This document shows, piece after piece, positions 25,046-33,600 of a DNA stretch of 43,897 nt. The DNA is from an uncultured Clostridia bacterium (GTDB taxonomy: Bacteria > Bacillota_A > Clostridia > TANB77 > CAG-508). The position numbers and the translations under genes are program-made. Location of the stretch: positions 1 to 43,897 of the forward strand of contig CANQEA010000006.1 in assembly GCA_947594095.1 (NCBI GenBank), given 5' to 3'. Within the stretch, counting starts at the first letter, position 1. Each line of letters starts with the position of its first letter. Under the pieces are notes generated by a model. It was not told where the DNA came from. It searched no databases and worked only from the letters and a program-made list of their open reading frames with translations.

Positions 25046-26684
25046 CTAAACTGCTTTTCTCTCATATTCTTTTTTAGCACATATAAATTTATTTAAGTTA
25101 TTATTAACTTTCTGTAATGGCTTAAAGTTGAAATAAATATCAACTTGTTTATCACTATGAATTTCAATTTTTTCTATAAATTCTCTAATTATTTCTTTTG
25201 TTGGTTTTTCCATACTTAAAAATTCTTCTATCAAATTATCTAGTCTACTTTCATTTTCTGTTTTATAATTTTCGCAAGATATTTCTTTTTCAAGCTCTTT
25301 GATGTTTTGTTCATAACCTTTAATAGTTTCTTTTATTCTATTTGCATTTTTCATATATTCGTCAAGTGAAATAACCCCTGATAATCTGTCATCATACATT
25401 ACTTCGATCTTTCTAGTTTCTTTTTCAATAGCTTCTTTAAAAGATTCCATTTTAGCTTTAATATTAATTTCTTGTTTTTGTTTCGATTTAGTTTGCTTTG
25501 CAATTTCTTCTAATCTTTTTGTATTGGTATATTCTTTGCAAACTTGTCTTAAAACTTCTATCACCTGTTCTTCAAAAACTTGATAATTAAAATTGTGTGG
25601 TGAACATACATCAAATTTCCCAAATCTTCCATATCTTTGACATCTACCATAGATATTTCCGTTTTTATCTGGACTTCTTATTCCAATATAACCTCCACAG
25701 TCATAACATCTAAGTAATCCTTTAAATAAATAATCATTTTGCACTACTCGTGAACCTTTAGTTGCCTCAATTACTTTTTTTGCTCTTTCAAAATCTTCTT
25801 TGCTAATTATAGCTTCATGCATATTTTCTACTTTTATCCAATCTTCTTCAGGTAAATTTATAAATTTCTTTGATTTAAAACTTACTTTTTTTCTCTTTCC
25901 TTGTATTACTGTTCCTGTATATATTTCGTTTGAAAGAATAAATCGTACTGTAGATTGTTGCCATAAACCATAAGAAACCGATTTTGCTCCTCTTTTTCTC
26001 TTGTTATAATCTGATGGAATTGGAATTTTCTTTTTAGATAAATAATCTGCAATTTGCATTGTACCAAACCCTGACAAATATTTTTCATATATCAGTTTTA
26101 CAACCTTTGCTGCTTCTTCATCTATTATTAGATGGTATTTGTTTTCTGGATCTTTTTTATAGCCGATAAGGCGCTGTTCCCAGATATTCTCCAAGATTTC
26201 TTTTTGATTGCAATACACTATTTATCTTCTTTGATGTGTCTTTTGCATACATTTCATTTAATATAGATTTAAATGGCGCTATATCATTATTTGATGTATC
26301 ATAAGCAGTATCTATATTATCCAAGATAGCTATAAATCTAACATTATGCTCTGGGAAGTAATCTTCAATATAGAGACCTGATTGCACATAATTTCTTCCA
26401 AGTCTTGATAAATCTTTAGTTACTACCATATTTATTTTTCCGTTTTCAATATCTGCTATCATTTTATTAAATCCTGGTCTATCAAAACTTGTACCACTTA
26501 CACCATCATCAACATATTCTGATATAAAGTTTAATTTGTTTTCTTTGATATATTGCATTAGCAATGTTCTTTGGTTTCCAATGCTTTCGCTTTCTTGATA
26601 TTTTTCTTTTTCTTCATCTTCTCTTGAAAGTCTAATATATATGCCTACTTTATATTCAATATTATTCATTATTGTATAGCTCAC
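25046..26684 (-). CDS. Large serine recombinase, complete only with a +1 shift at CGG
   Basis: The start is GTG at 26684, 5 bases after AGGAGG. The resolvase domain comes first (VGIYIRLSREDEE with the catalytic serine near residue 20; DGVSGTSFDRPGF; KDLSRLGRN). The zero frame breaks at codon 174, CGG (26165-26163), two codons before a stop. Dropping the C gives Ala-Pro-Tyr-Gly-Tyr-Lys-Lys, the conserved entry to the recombinase domain (PF07508). A zinc ribbon (CYDCGGYIGI ... GRCQRYG ... VCSPHNF) and a coiled coil follow. The total is about 545 residues, normal for the family. It catalyses integration and excision between att sites, here probably the 13-bp repeats. If CGG is not shifted, the enzyme is a 175-residue catalytic-domain fragment without DNA-binding parts and the element is immobile. 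Confidence 0.85.
26163..26165 (-). other. CGG codon at putative +1 frameshift, serine recombinase
   Basis: The minus-strand codons are CCT TAT CGG CTA TAA. Dropping the C gives TAT GGC TAT AAA, the expected Tyr-Gly-Tyr-Lys. Confidence 0.7.
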
Positions 26685-26775
26685 TTCTACCTCCTTTTTG
26701 CTATAAAAATATATGAGATAATATTGATACTCTTGTTTACAATTATATCATACTATCTCATTAAATGCCATTATT

Positions 26776-26919
26776 TTACTTTATTTTTTTCATACAATAA
26801 TTTCCAAATGCTCTTTCTATTATTCTCTCTAATGTTTCTCCTTTTTCATTAAATATAATATTTATTTTAAAATCATTCTTTTTTTTATATTTTCTTCTTT
26901 CTATGTTTTCTCCCTGCAT
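26776..26919 (-). CDS. TnpW-like small protein associated with the serine recombinase
   Basis: This 47-residue frame starts at ATG 26919 after a GGAG site. It has a basic first third (ENIERRKYKKKNDF) and the pattern FNEKGETLERIIERAFGNYC. Similar proteins of about 45-60 residues with a TLxxxIERxF pattern lie beside large serine recombinases in Tn4451/Tn5397-type and related clostridial elements, where they are named TnpW-like; their function is not settled. It lies about 90 bases upstream of the recombinase, in the same direction. It could act in excision or recombinase control. The call rests on context and pattern, not on a search. Confidence 0.6.
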   Translation of the reverse strand: MQGENIERRKYKKKNDFKINIIFNEKGETLERIIERAFGNYCMKKIK

Positions 26920-27063
26920 TACACTCACTCCTCTAATTATAAGTATTTCCAATTTTTGTATTTTTATTCTCTATGACGAATACCATATTGGCATCTGTCA
27001 TGCATTTTACTACATATATTATTTTTTATTTTAAAATGGGTACATAAAAAGAAAAAAGGGTAC

Positions 27064-27087
27064 AAAAAAAGAAGCTATAAAAGCTTC
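27064..27087 (-). terminator. Terminator of the unknown 197-residue protein gene
   Basis: The stem GAAGCT/AGCTTC (27071-27076 and 27082-27087) is followed on the minus strand by seven Ts (27070-27064). Confidence 0.75.
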
Positions 27088-27109
27088 AATTTATAATTTA
27101 TCAGTATGA

Positions 27110-27703
27110 TTATCTTTCTAAATCTTTTACTTTATTATTTACAGTGTCATTGATTCTTTCTGCTGATTCTAATATTTTGGTATACCTTTTTTCAAGAATT
27201 GGTTTTAGATTAGATACATTTGTCTTTCTTTTATTAAAATCAAAAGCATAATTAGGATTATGTATAAATAAATCTTTTTGCACATCTATATATCCTAATA
27301 TGTATATTGGTGGCAATCTTGCCATTTTAGTTGGATTACCATAGATATCTTTATAAATGCTAGAATATTGCCCCATTTCTTCAAGTACAATAGATGAACT
27401 ATCATATGATTCAAAATACTTTGGCTCATATGTTTTAAGTAATTCATTTGGAATTGATATTATTACTACTTCTTTTTCTGATACATCAGATAAATCCTTA
27501 AGACTAATTAAATTATCTTCAAATTTCAATTCAAATTTACGAGCAGTAAAAGGAATACCTCTAGATGCATCTTGAATAATCAAGCCATTTGTTTGTATTT
27601 GAATTGCTTTAGCGCCTCTACCTTTGAAAATGGAATGTCCAGCAACATAATCCCCTTTTTGAATCATATATGTTATATACTTTACTAATTGAGAACTATT
27701 CAA
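27110..27703 (-). CDS. Element-borne protein of unknown function
   Basis: The protein has 197 residues from a TTG at 27703, placed about 10 bases after AAGGAAGG; a GTG at 27712 almost touches the site. There is no signal peptide or membrane helix. The first 60 residues are strand-rich with a Gly-rich turn (YVAGHSIFKGRGAKAIQIQ), and the end is helical and charged (KPILEKRYTKILESAERIND). I do not recognise a family. It is a single-gene unit with its own terminator inside the element, between the recombinase module and the UPF0158/pRiA4b pair. Confidence 0.55.
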   Translation of the reverse strand: MNSSQLVKYITYMIQKGDYVAGHSIFKGRGAKAIQIQTNGLIIQDASRGIPFTARKFELKFEDNLISLKDLSDVSEKEVVIISIPNELLKTYEPKYFESYDSSSIVLEEMGQYSSIYKDIYGNPTKMARLPPIYILGYIDVQKDLFIHNPNYAFDFNKRKTNVSNLKPILEKRYTKILESAERINDTVNNKVKDLER

Positions 27704-27822
27704 TGTTAGCACACCTTCCTTATATACTTAATTCTTATTTAGTATAACTTTAAACATAAAATAACTTACTATTTTTATACTATACTATCAAATTTTTTAT
27801 TCAAAATGATTTACGCCATTTC

Positions 27823-27857
27823 TAAAAAAATCAAAGAAACTTAAAATAATTTCTTTG
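27823..27857 (-). terminator. Terminator of the ATPase/pRiA4b/UPF0158 operon
   Basis: The stem CAAAGAAA (27832-27839) and TTTCTTTG (27850-27857) is followed on the minus strand by ATTTTTTT. It lies downstream of the UPF0158 gene. Confidence 0.65.
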
Positions 27858-27925
27858 TTCCAATATCGTGGTAAAATCTTATGCCTAATATTCGCCAGCG
27901 TGGTGTTTTGACCCCCTTTTTGCTG

Positions 27926-27946
27926 TTTAGGAGAAATTCTCCTAAA
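27926..27946. repeat. Near-perfect palindrome of 21 bp
   Basis: TTTAGGAGAA (27926-27935) and TTCTCCTAAA (27937-27946) are perfect complements around a single base. A one-base loop is poor for an RNA hairpin, so a protein-binding DNA site is as likely. It sits just past the UPF0158 stop. Confidence 0.6.
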
Positions 27947-27970
27947 ACCTTTTTAAGCTCTCCGAGAGAT

Positions 27971-28387
27971 TTATTCTTTATATTTTAAATCATTTTCTTT
28001 ACACCAATTAATTGCTATTTCTTTATATTTTTCTTCTCTATAATTATACCAATCTTGAATTATATTCACTTCAAAGCAATAATCTTTAAATCTTCTAAAA
28101 GCGCCTTTTCCTTGTATTAATCTATATAAATTATTTCTTATTTCAAGATCATTTATTGTATCTATAAAATCAACCATTATTTGATACTCATTTATTTCAT
28201 ATTGTGTTGGAAGTATTATAGATTTTTCAAATAATTCGTCCAATTCATCTTCATTTAAATTTTCGTATTCTCCAATATTTGATAAGAAAATTTCATCTTT
28301 TTTTGGATTATAATAACAATCTATCTCATCATTTACCATTTCTAATCCTTCTATTATTTCAGATAAAGTAACCATATTCTTTTTCAT
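27971..28387 (-). CDS. UPF0158-family protein
   Basis: The 138-residue protein has the family outline: VTLSEIIEGLEMVNDEIDCY at the start, LPTQYEINEYQIMVDFIDTI in the middle and the hallmark IQGKGAFRRFKDYCFE near residue 95-110, then DWYNYREEKYKEIAINWCKE. The biochemical role of UPF0158 (PF03682) is unknown. Its ATG overlaps the stop of the pRiA4b ORF-3-like gene by one base, so the two are made together and probably work together. It is all soluble, with no obvious catalytic residues. Confidence 0.8.
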   Translation of the reverse strand: MKKNMVTLSEIIEGLEMVNDEIDCYYNPKKDEIFLSNIGEYENLNEDELDELFEKSIILPTQYEINEYQIMVDFIDTINDLEIRNNLYRLIQGKGAFRRFKDYCFEVNIIQDWYNYREEKYKEIAINWCKENDLKYKE

Positions 28388-29028
28388 TAATATCCATCTC
28401 CTAATAAAAATTTTGCATGTTCTTTGTAATTTTCTAATCTCATATTTATTTCTTCTAAATTTACATACTCCCTGTCATCATACCAATTTGTAAATCCACC
28501 ATTAATCCAATCTTTCATTTCTTTATATCTTTCGTGTTTTTCATCTGCTAATATATCAAGTAGTTCCGCATATCCCCAAGGTCCACCACAATCTTCTGGT
28601 AAATCTGCCATTTTTGCTTTAATGCAAATAGGTTTAGTCAATTTTATATCTGTTTCAATTATTTTTTCTATTGTAATATCATGAATCCAATCATCTCCAA
28701 AATCATATGTATATTTCATTTTTTTATATTCTTTAAAATATTTATCTATTTTTTCTTTTGTTGAATTTTTTATTTCACAGTAGCCCCAACCATCTTCTAA
28801 TTCGGGCAATTCTATAAATATCCCATTTTCGTGTAATGTTGCACCAATTTCAAAATTATACAAATGATATCCACACCAATCAAATGCAAGTTGTATAATA
28901 GCGTTTAATTCGTGAAAAGTTATTCCTTCGGGAATTTGTAATCTTCTCCATACAGGTGGATGTGTATCTCTAATACTTACTTTTATTTCATAATATTTAT
29001 ACTTTTTATTATTTGTTTTTTGTTCCAT
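28387..29028 (-). CDS. Plasmid pRiA4b ORF-3-like protein
   Basis: This 213-residue protein starts with YYEIKVSIRDTHPPVWRRLQ and ITFHELNAIIQLAFDWCGYH, the signature of PF07929 (IS1096 TnpR / pRiA4b ORF-3 family). It also has YTYDFGDDWIHDITIEK and CGGPWGYAELLDIL, both highly conserved there. The function is unknown; members are common on plasmids and elements. It overlaps UPF0158 by one base and follows the ATPase gene by 15 bases, so the three form one operon. The acidic GDDW motif may bind metal or nucleotide, which is conjecture. Confidence 0.88.
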   Translation of the reverse strand: MEQKTNNKKYKYYEIKVSIRDTHPPVWRRLQIPEGITFHELNAIIQLAFDWCGYHLYNFEIGATLHENGIFIELPELEDGWGYCEIKNSTKEKIDKYFKEYKKMKYTYDFGDDWIHDITIEKIIETDIKLTKPICIKAKMADLPEDCGGPWGYAELLDILADEKHERYKEMKDWINGGFTNWYDDREYVNLEEINMRLENYKEHAKFLLGDGY

Positions 29029-29043
29029 ATATTATCCTCCTCA

Positions 29044-30324
29044 CTATGGTTTTAAAGCTGTAATTGGTAGTACATAAATTCCATCTGGTCTTTTTACAAC
29101 TGCATCATATAAACCACAAATTACACACATAAATTTAGGTTTAACTTCTGCCAATTCATAAAACCTTTTCAAACTTGCTACTGCTTCTTCTTCTTTATTT
29201 GCACCTAGTTTTATTTCTATTGCTCCATATTCTCCATCAGCAATCTCTACTATGCTATCAACTTCTACTCCAGTATCATTTTCTCTATAATGATATAATT
29301 TTGCTCCTATGCTTTCTGAATATATTTTCAAATCTCTTTCGCATAAAGCTTCAAAATATAATCCCATTGTTTCTAAATCATTTATCAATTTTTCTGGAGT
29401 AATATTTAAAATCGCACATCCTAGTGAAGGGTCTACAAAATGTCTTTTAGGATTTTTTCCTACATTTAATCTTGAACGTATTTTATACATAAAAGAATTT
29501 TGATTTTCAATTAAATGTAATCTATTTAATACATTTAGATAATCTGTAACTGTATTTCTGCTTATAGTAACATCTTTTTCTGTAACATTATCATCAATGT
29601 CTTTCATTAATACATTATTAGCAGAAATCGTACTTTCATTTCTTGCAAGAGACCTTAATAGCATTTCCATTTTTTGTTTATCTCTTTTTACTCCATCTAT
29701 TTCTATTATATCTTTATCTAATACTGCTTGAATATAACTTCTAGCTATTTTCATAGCACCATTAACACTAATATTAATTGATTCTGGCCAACCACCTCTT
29801 ACTATTAATTCTGCTAACCTCTTTAATTCTACTTTGTTTACTAATTTATTTTTCACTTTGTTTTCAAACAAATCTTTTAAAGAAACATCTCCACTAGAAT
29901 CTCCTGACTCAAATAAAGACATAGTATACATCTTCATTTTACAAATTCTTCCTGCTCCAGAATGATGTATTTTATCACTTACCGGAACACTTGAACCAGT
30001 TAAAATATATTTCCCTTTTTCGTTATCTTGGTCGCATTTAAATCTTACAGCATCCCATATTGCAGGAACTTCTTGCCATTCATCAATAAGCTCTGGCTTA
30101 TCTTTATCTAAAACTAGATTTACATCCATTTCTGCTAAATGTTTTTCTCTAAAATTATCTGCCGTATTATTTAAATATGTCACACTATTTGAATGATTTA
30201 AAGCTGTCCATGTTTTTCCACACCATTTTGGTCCTTCAATACTAATAGCGCCAAAAATCTCCAGATTTTCTTCTATTGCTTTATCTATTAATCTCGGCAT
30301 GTAACCTTTTTTGGTTAATTTCAT
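29044..30324 (-). CDS. AAA_14/DUF4143 ATPase
   Basis: This 426-residue protein has a Walker A-like segment SIEGPKWCGKTWTALNHS, a Walker B region (PELIDEWQEVPAIWDAV), the sensor segment GKYILTGSSVPVSD and a C-terminal DUF4143 domain with the acidic VEVDSIVE...AIEIKLG motif typical of nuclease-like folds (D-x-E...E-x-K). Proteins of this class are abundant in anaerobes and their role is not established; mobility, defence and addiction roles have been suggested. The ATG at 30324 is chosen because GAGGTG lies 6 bases upstream; the longer frame to 30408 translates the iteron-like repeats. It is the first gene of the leftward cargo operon. Confidence 0.82.
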   Translation of the reverse strand: MKLTKKGYMPRLIDKAIEENLEIFGAISIEGPKWCGKTWTALNHSNSVTYLNNTADNFREKHLAEMDVNLVLDKDKPELIDEWQEVPAIWDAVRFKCDQDNEKGKYILTGSSVPVSDKIHHSGAGRICKMKMYTMSLFESGDSSGDVSLKDLFENKVKNKLVNKVELKRLAELIVRGGWPESINISVNGAMKIARSYIQAVLDKDIIEIDGVKRDKQKMEMLLRSLARNESTISANNVLMKDIDDNVTEKDVTISRNTVTDYLNVLNRLHLIENQNSFMYKIRSRLNVGKNPKRHFVDPSLGCAILNITPEKLINDLETMGLYFEALCERDLKIYSESIGAKLYHYRENDTGVEVDSIVEIADGEYGAIEIKLGANKEEEAVASLKRFYELAEVKPKFMCVICGLYDAVVKRPDGIYVLPITALKP

Positions 30325-30377
30325 TAACTTCACCTCTTTTTTAGGATAACATATTTTTATATTTTTTTCAATATATT

Positions 30378-30446
30378 TTGTGCATTTTTTGTCTATTTTA
30401 TTGTGCATTTTTTTAATAATATGTTGTGCATTTTTTGACTATATGT
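30378..30446. repeat. Three 23-bp iteron-like direct repeats
   Basis: The core TTGTGCATTTTTT occurs at 30378-30390, 30401-30413 and 30424-30436, spaced exactly 23 bp. The rest of each unit is similar but not identical. They lie 55-120 bases upstream of the ATPase start, where they could bind a repressor or initiator made by the element. Confidence 0.75.
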
Positions 30447-30453
30447 ACATTTC

Positions 30454-30694
30454 ATTACGAATTTTTTCCGTTTACGGAATTTTTTCGTAATTATTTTTAA
30501 TGTTTGCCGTTCCACTTATCAGAGATTCGTACGCTTCGCTAGAATCTCTTGTTCCACGGCATAAGTTATCTGTAAAGCTCGTTCCTCGCTAACAGCTAAC
30601 TTAAGAGTATCAATATTTTTTCTAAAGTATACAACTTCGCTACGCTCAGTTGCATAAGACATTTCTAACTCACTTCGTTCGAATAACTGTCTTA
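30454..30694. repeat. Array of five hairpin-forming dyads at the right end of the element
   Basis: The dyads are: (0) ATTACGAA 30454-30461 with TTCGTAAT 30484-30491, nesting TTCCGT/ACGGAA. (1) TGCCGT 30505-30510 with ACGGCA 30556-30561, nesting AGAGATTC 30521-30528 with GAATCTCT 30542-30549. (2) an 11-bp stem with one mismatch, 30563-30573 with 30592-30602. (3) TATACAACT 30628-30636 with AGTTGCATA 30648-30656. (4) TAAGACA 30655-30661 with TGTCTTA 30688-30694. Dyads 1-4 all have loops made of CTTCG/TTCGCT-like sequence. No protein-coding signal is convincing here. Confidence 0.7.
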
Positions 30695-33600
30695 ACAACA
30701 ACACTCATGAGTGTATTGGCCACCATTTTCTCTAACACCTGGTAAATATGCTTTAATATAGCCTGGTTCTAAATTACTTTTTTCAAATGGTGGATCGAGT
30801 AATTTTATAATACCATTTTCCTTATCTATTAAATGATTTTCCAGACTTTCCATAGAAATATATTTTTTTTCATTATCTCCTGCATTTGATATTACGCTCC
30901 AACTTTGTGCAATACTATCTATTCTACATTCATCATTTTCAATACTTCCTAATACATTTCCATCATCCATATAAGCTCTTCTATACCATCTTCCATCCCA
31001 ACCATTAGTGTTTAGTTTGCTTTTTAGTTCTTGCTTAATTTTTTCATATTTATTGGCTAATTCTAGATTCTCTCTTTCTTTACAAATTGGAATCCATCTA
31101 TCTAAAATATTGTATAAGAAAAATCCGAGCCAAATGCTTTCTCCTTTTCCTTTATTTCCAACTGTGCTAAATCCGTCATTCCAATCTCCACTACCTATTT
31201 TAGGAAGACCATTTTTTCCAAAGTTTAAGCTCTTATCTATTGCTTTTATACAATGTTTATAAATACTTTCACTTACTTCTGATGTTAAATATTTATCATA
31301 TTTTTCGTCTACACCTTCTTCTAGCACTTTTCCTTCTAAATAGCTAGTTTCTATATCTAATATTGATTTATCCCCTGTAAATTCTATATATTCCAAAGTA
31401 AGATATACAAGCCACAACAAATCATCTGTAAATCTTGTTCTAATACCTCTTGAACCTTCTTCATGCCACCAATGTTCTACATCTCCTTCGATAAATTGAT
31501 GTTTGCTATGCTTAATTATTTGTTTTTTCATTATATCTGGATCTATATATTTAAGTCCTAAAGTGTCTTGAAGTTGGTCTCTAAATCCAAATGCTCCACC
31601 AGATTGATAATAACCGCTTCTACCTAATAACCTACTTTCAATTATTTGATAAGCCATCCAACCATTTAATAAGATATTATTTGACTCTATTGGAGTATAT
31701 ACTTGAAGTCTTCCTAAAAGTTCATTCCAATATCTTTTAACATTTTCAAGTTCTTGCTTACAGTTTTGAATTTTACTATATTTGTATGCTATATTTTTAC
31801 AATCAACTATTGTATCTTCTGCACCTAGTACAATTGCAATTTCTTTTTGTTCAAACCCTTCTATTTCAACTTCTATTTCATATGCAATACAAGTATTTCT
31901 GCCTAAAGAATTTTCATTATTTAAAGCTACTTTTTTAATCCCATCTGGACTTTTAAGTCCACCTTTTCCTTGGAAAAACTTCTTATTTCCTGTATAACTA
32001 TTTATTTTTTCACTAGATGATACATACATTTGGCATGGACTATCATCAAAATAATATAGATTTTTAGCACAAATAATATTATTATTTTTATCAAAATTAA
32101 TATCAATGTTTGTATTTGTTTTTATCTCATCTTCCCCGATTACAGGTTTTATATAATAATATATTTTTAATTTCTTTTTAACTTGAGTGTTATTGCTTAA
32201 AGTTAGAATCCCTACTTTACAACTATCTTCTTTTGGAACAAATACCTCTAATTCTTGCAAAATGTCATCACTTTTATGAATATATTTACAATATCCAAAT
32301 CCGAAAATTGCATTGTAATTTCTATCATCTGGCATAGAATTTAAGCCTAATGACCAAGTTTTTTTGTTTTTCATATCTTTTAGATATATAATTTCTGATG
32401 GAGTATCATATACTGGGCTATTTTCCCAACTAGATACCCTACTTAATCTACTATTTTTATACCAAGAATATCCTCCCATGCTTTCTGTTACAATTGTTCC
32501 GAACTTTTCATTTGCCATTATATGAGACCAAGCAGTTGGAAGTCTATTTTCTGTATTTACTTTTATTTTATATTCTTTTCCATCTTCAGAAAATGCTCCA
32601 TATTCATTATAATATTTTAATTCATCATGATTTTCTAATATATCTATATCGTCATTTTTCTCTTCTACTATTATTTGAGATGTAGCATCTTCTCCTACAT
32701 CTTTATAATTCTCAAGATAGTCATCTTCTAGTTCTTTTAAGCAATTTTCAATTCCACCTTTTTTGCTATCAATAGTTATGCTTGAAACAAATTCAAGTAA
32801 AGTAATATCTTGTTTTTCTATTTCACCTTTATTTAATACAAAAATTCCGCCTCTTATATTTTTCATATAAGCCATATGTGTATTCAATATAGCATTTTCT
32901 ATTTCTTCTCTTACATAATTTTCATAGCTGTGTTTTTCTTCATCTAATATAACAATTTCACACTCTACGTTTTTGGTTTTGAAAAATTCATACGCTTTTA
33001 GCACTTCTTTAATCACATAGGAGTCATTTACATCTGTTATTTTAACCAAAATAATTGGCAAATCTCCTGAAATTCCATATTTCCATAATTCATTTTGAGA
33101 ATAATCTCTTTTTGCTGCTTTTCTTCTCTGTTCTACTTTTGCAGGATTATCAAATATCATATATGAAAGCATTTTTTGGTAATTTTCTATTTCTTTCCCT
33201 TTTATTCTTAAATATCTACTTTCAGCTTCTACTCTTGCTTTTGCAAGCTCAAATTCTTCTTTTACATTTTCTGATAGCATATATTTTTCCATTTGTTTTA
33301 ATAGTGCTTCTTTTTCATTATTAATTCCTATAATTAAATCAATTGATATTTCTTGTTTTGGCTTTATTTTTATTGTTCTTTTTAAAGAAACTATTGGTTC
33401 TGTAACTAATCCTATATTTTTTGAAAAAGGCAAAGAATTTTTAATAGCAATTGGTATTCCTAAATTTCCTCTTCCTATAAACTTTTCTTTATCAATTTCA
33501 TATTCTAAATCCCCAATTGTTTCACTATTTGTGGATAATGTTGCACCCAAATAATATACAGGCATATTTTTATCTCTATTTTTTCTTTTTAATATTAGAC

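Larger units (their letters stand above)
24986..30718. mobile_element. 5.72 kb serine-recombinase integrative element inserted in the glucan synthase gene
   Basis: Both ends are set by the split host gene and by a 13-bp direct repeat (CATGAGTGTATTG) at 24986-24998 and 30706-30718. The unit between repeat starts is 5720 bp. All genes point left. From the left end the order is large serine recombinase, TnpW-like small protein, unknown 197-residue protein, UPF0158 protein, pRiA4b ORF-3-like protein, AAA/DUF4143 ATPase, three 23-bp iteron-like repeats and a five-hairpin array against the right end. There are no conjugation, capsid or transposase genes, so it is a non-conjugative integrative element or a reduced relic of one. 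The recombinase lying next to one end is the usual arrangement for such elements. Excision would restore the host gene exactly. Confidence 0.88.

Noticed and set aside
13209..26165. Programmed frameshifting at a slippery heptamer or a prfB-like site
   Set aside because: The four sites share no upstream slippery run or internal Shine-Dalgarno-like motif; the only common element is the CGG.
30378..30446. CRISPR array
   Set aside because: There are only three 13-base repeats with 10-base gaps and no cas genes; an iteron or operator array fits better.
30519..30704. 61-residue frame at the right end of the element
   Set aside because: It translates the hairpin array; its repeated Arg-Ser-Glu patterns come from the repeated loop sequence, and there is no ribosome binding site.
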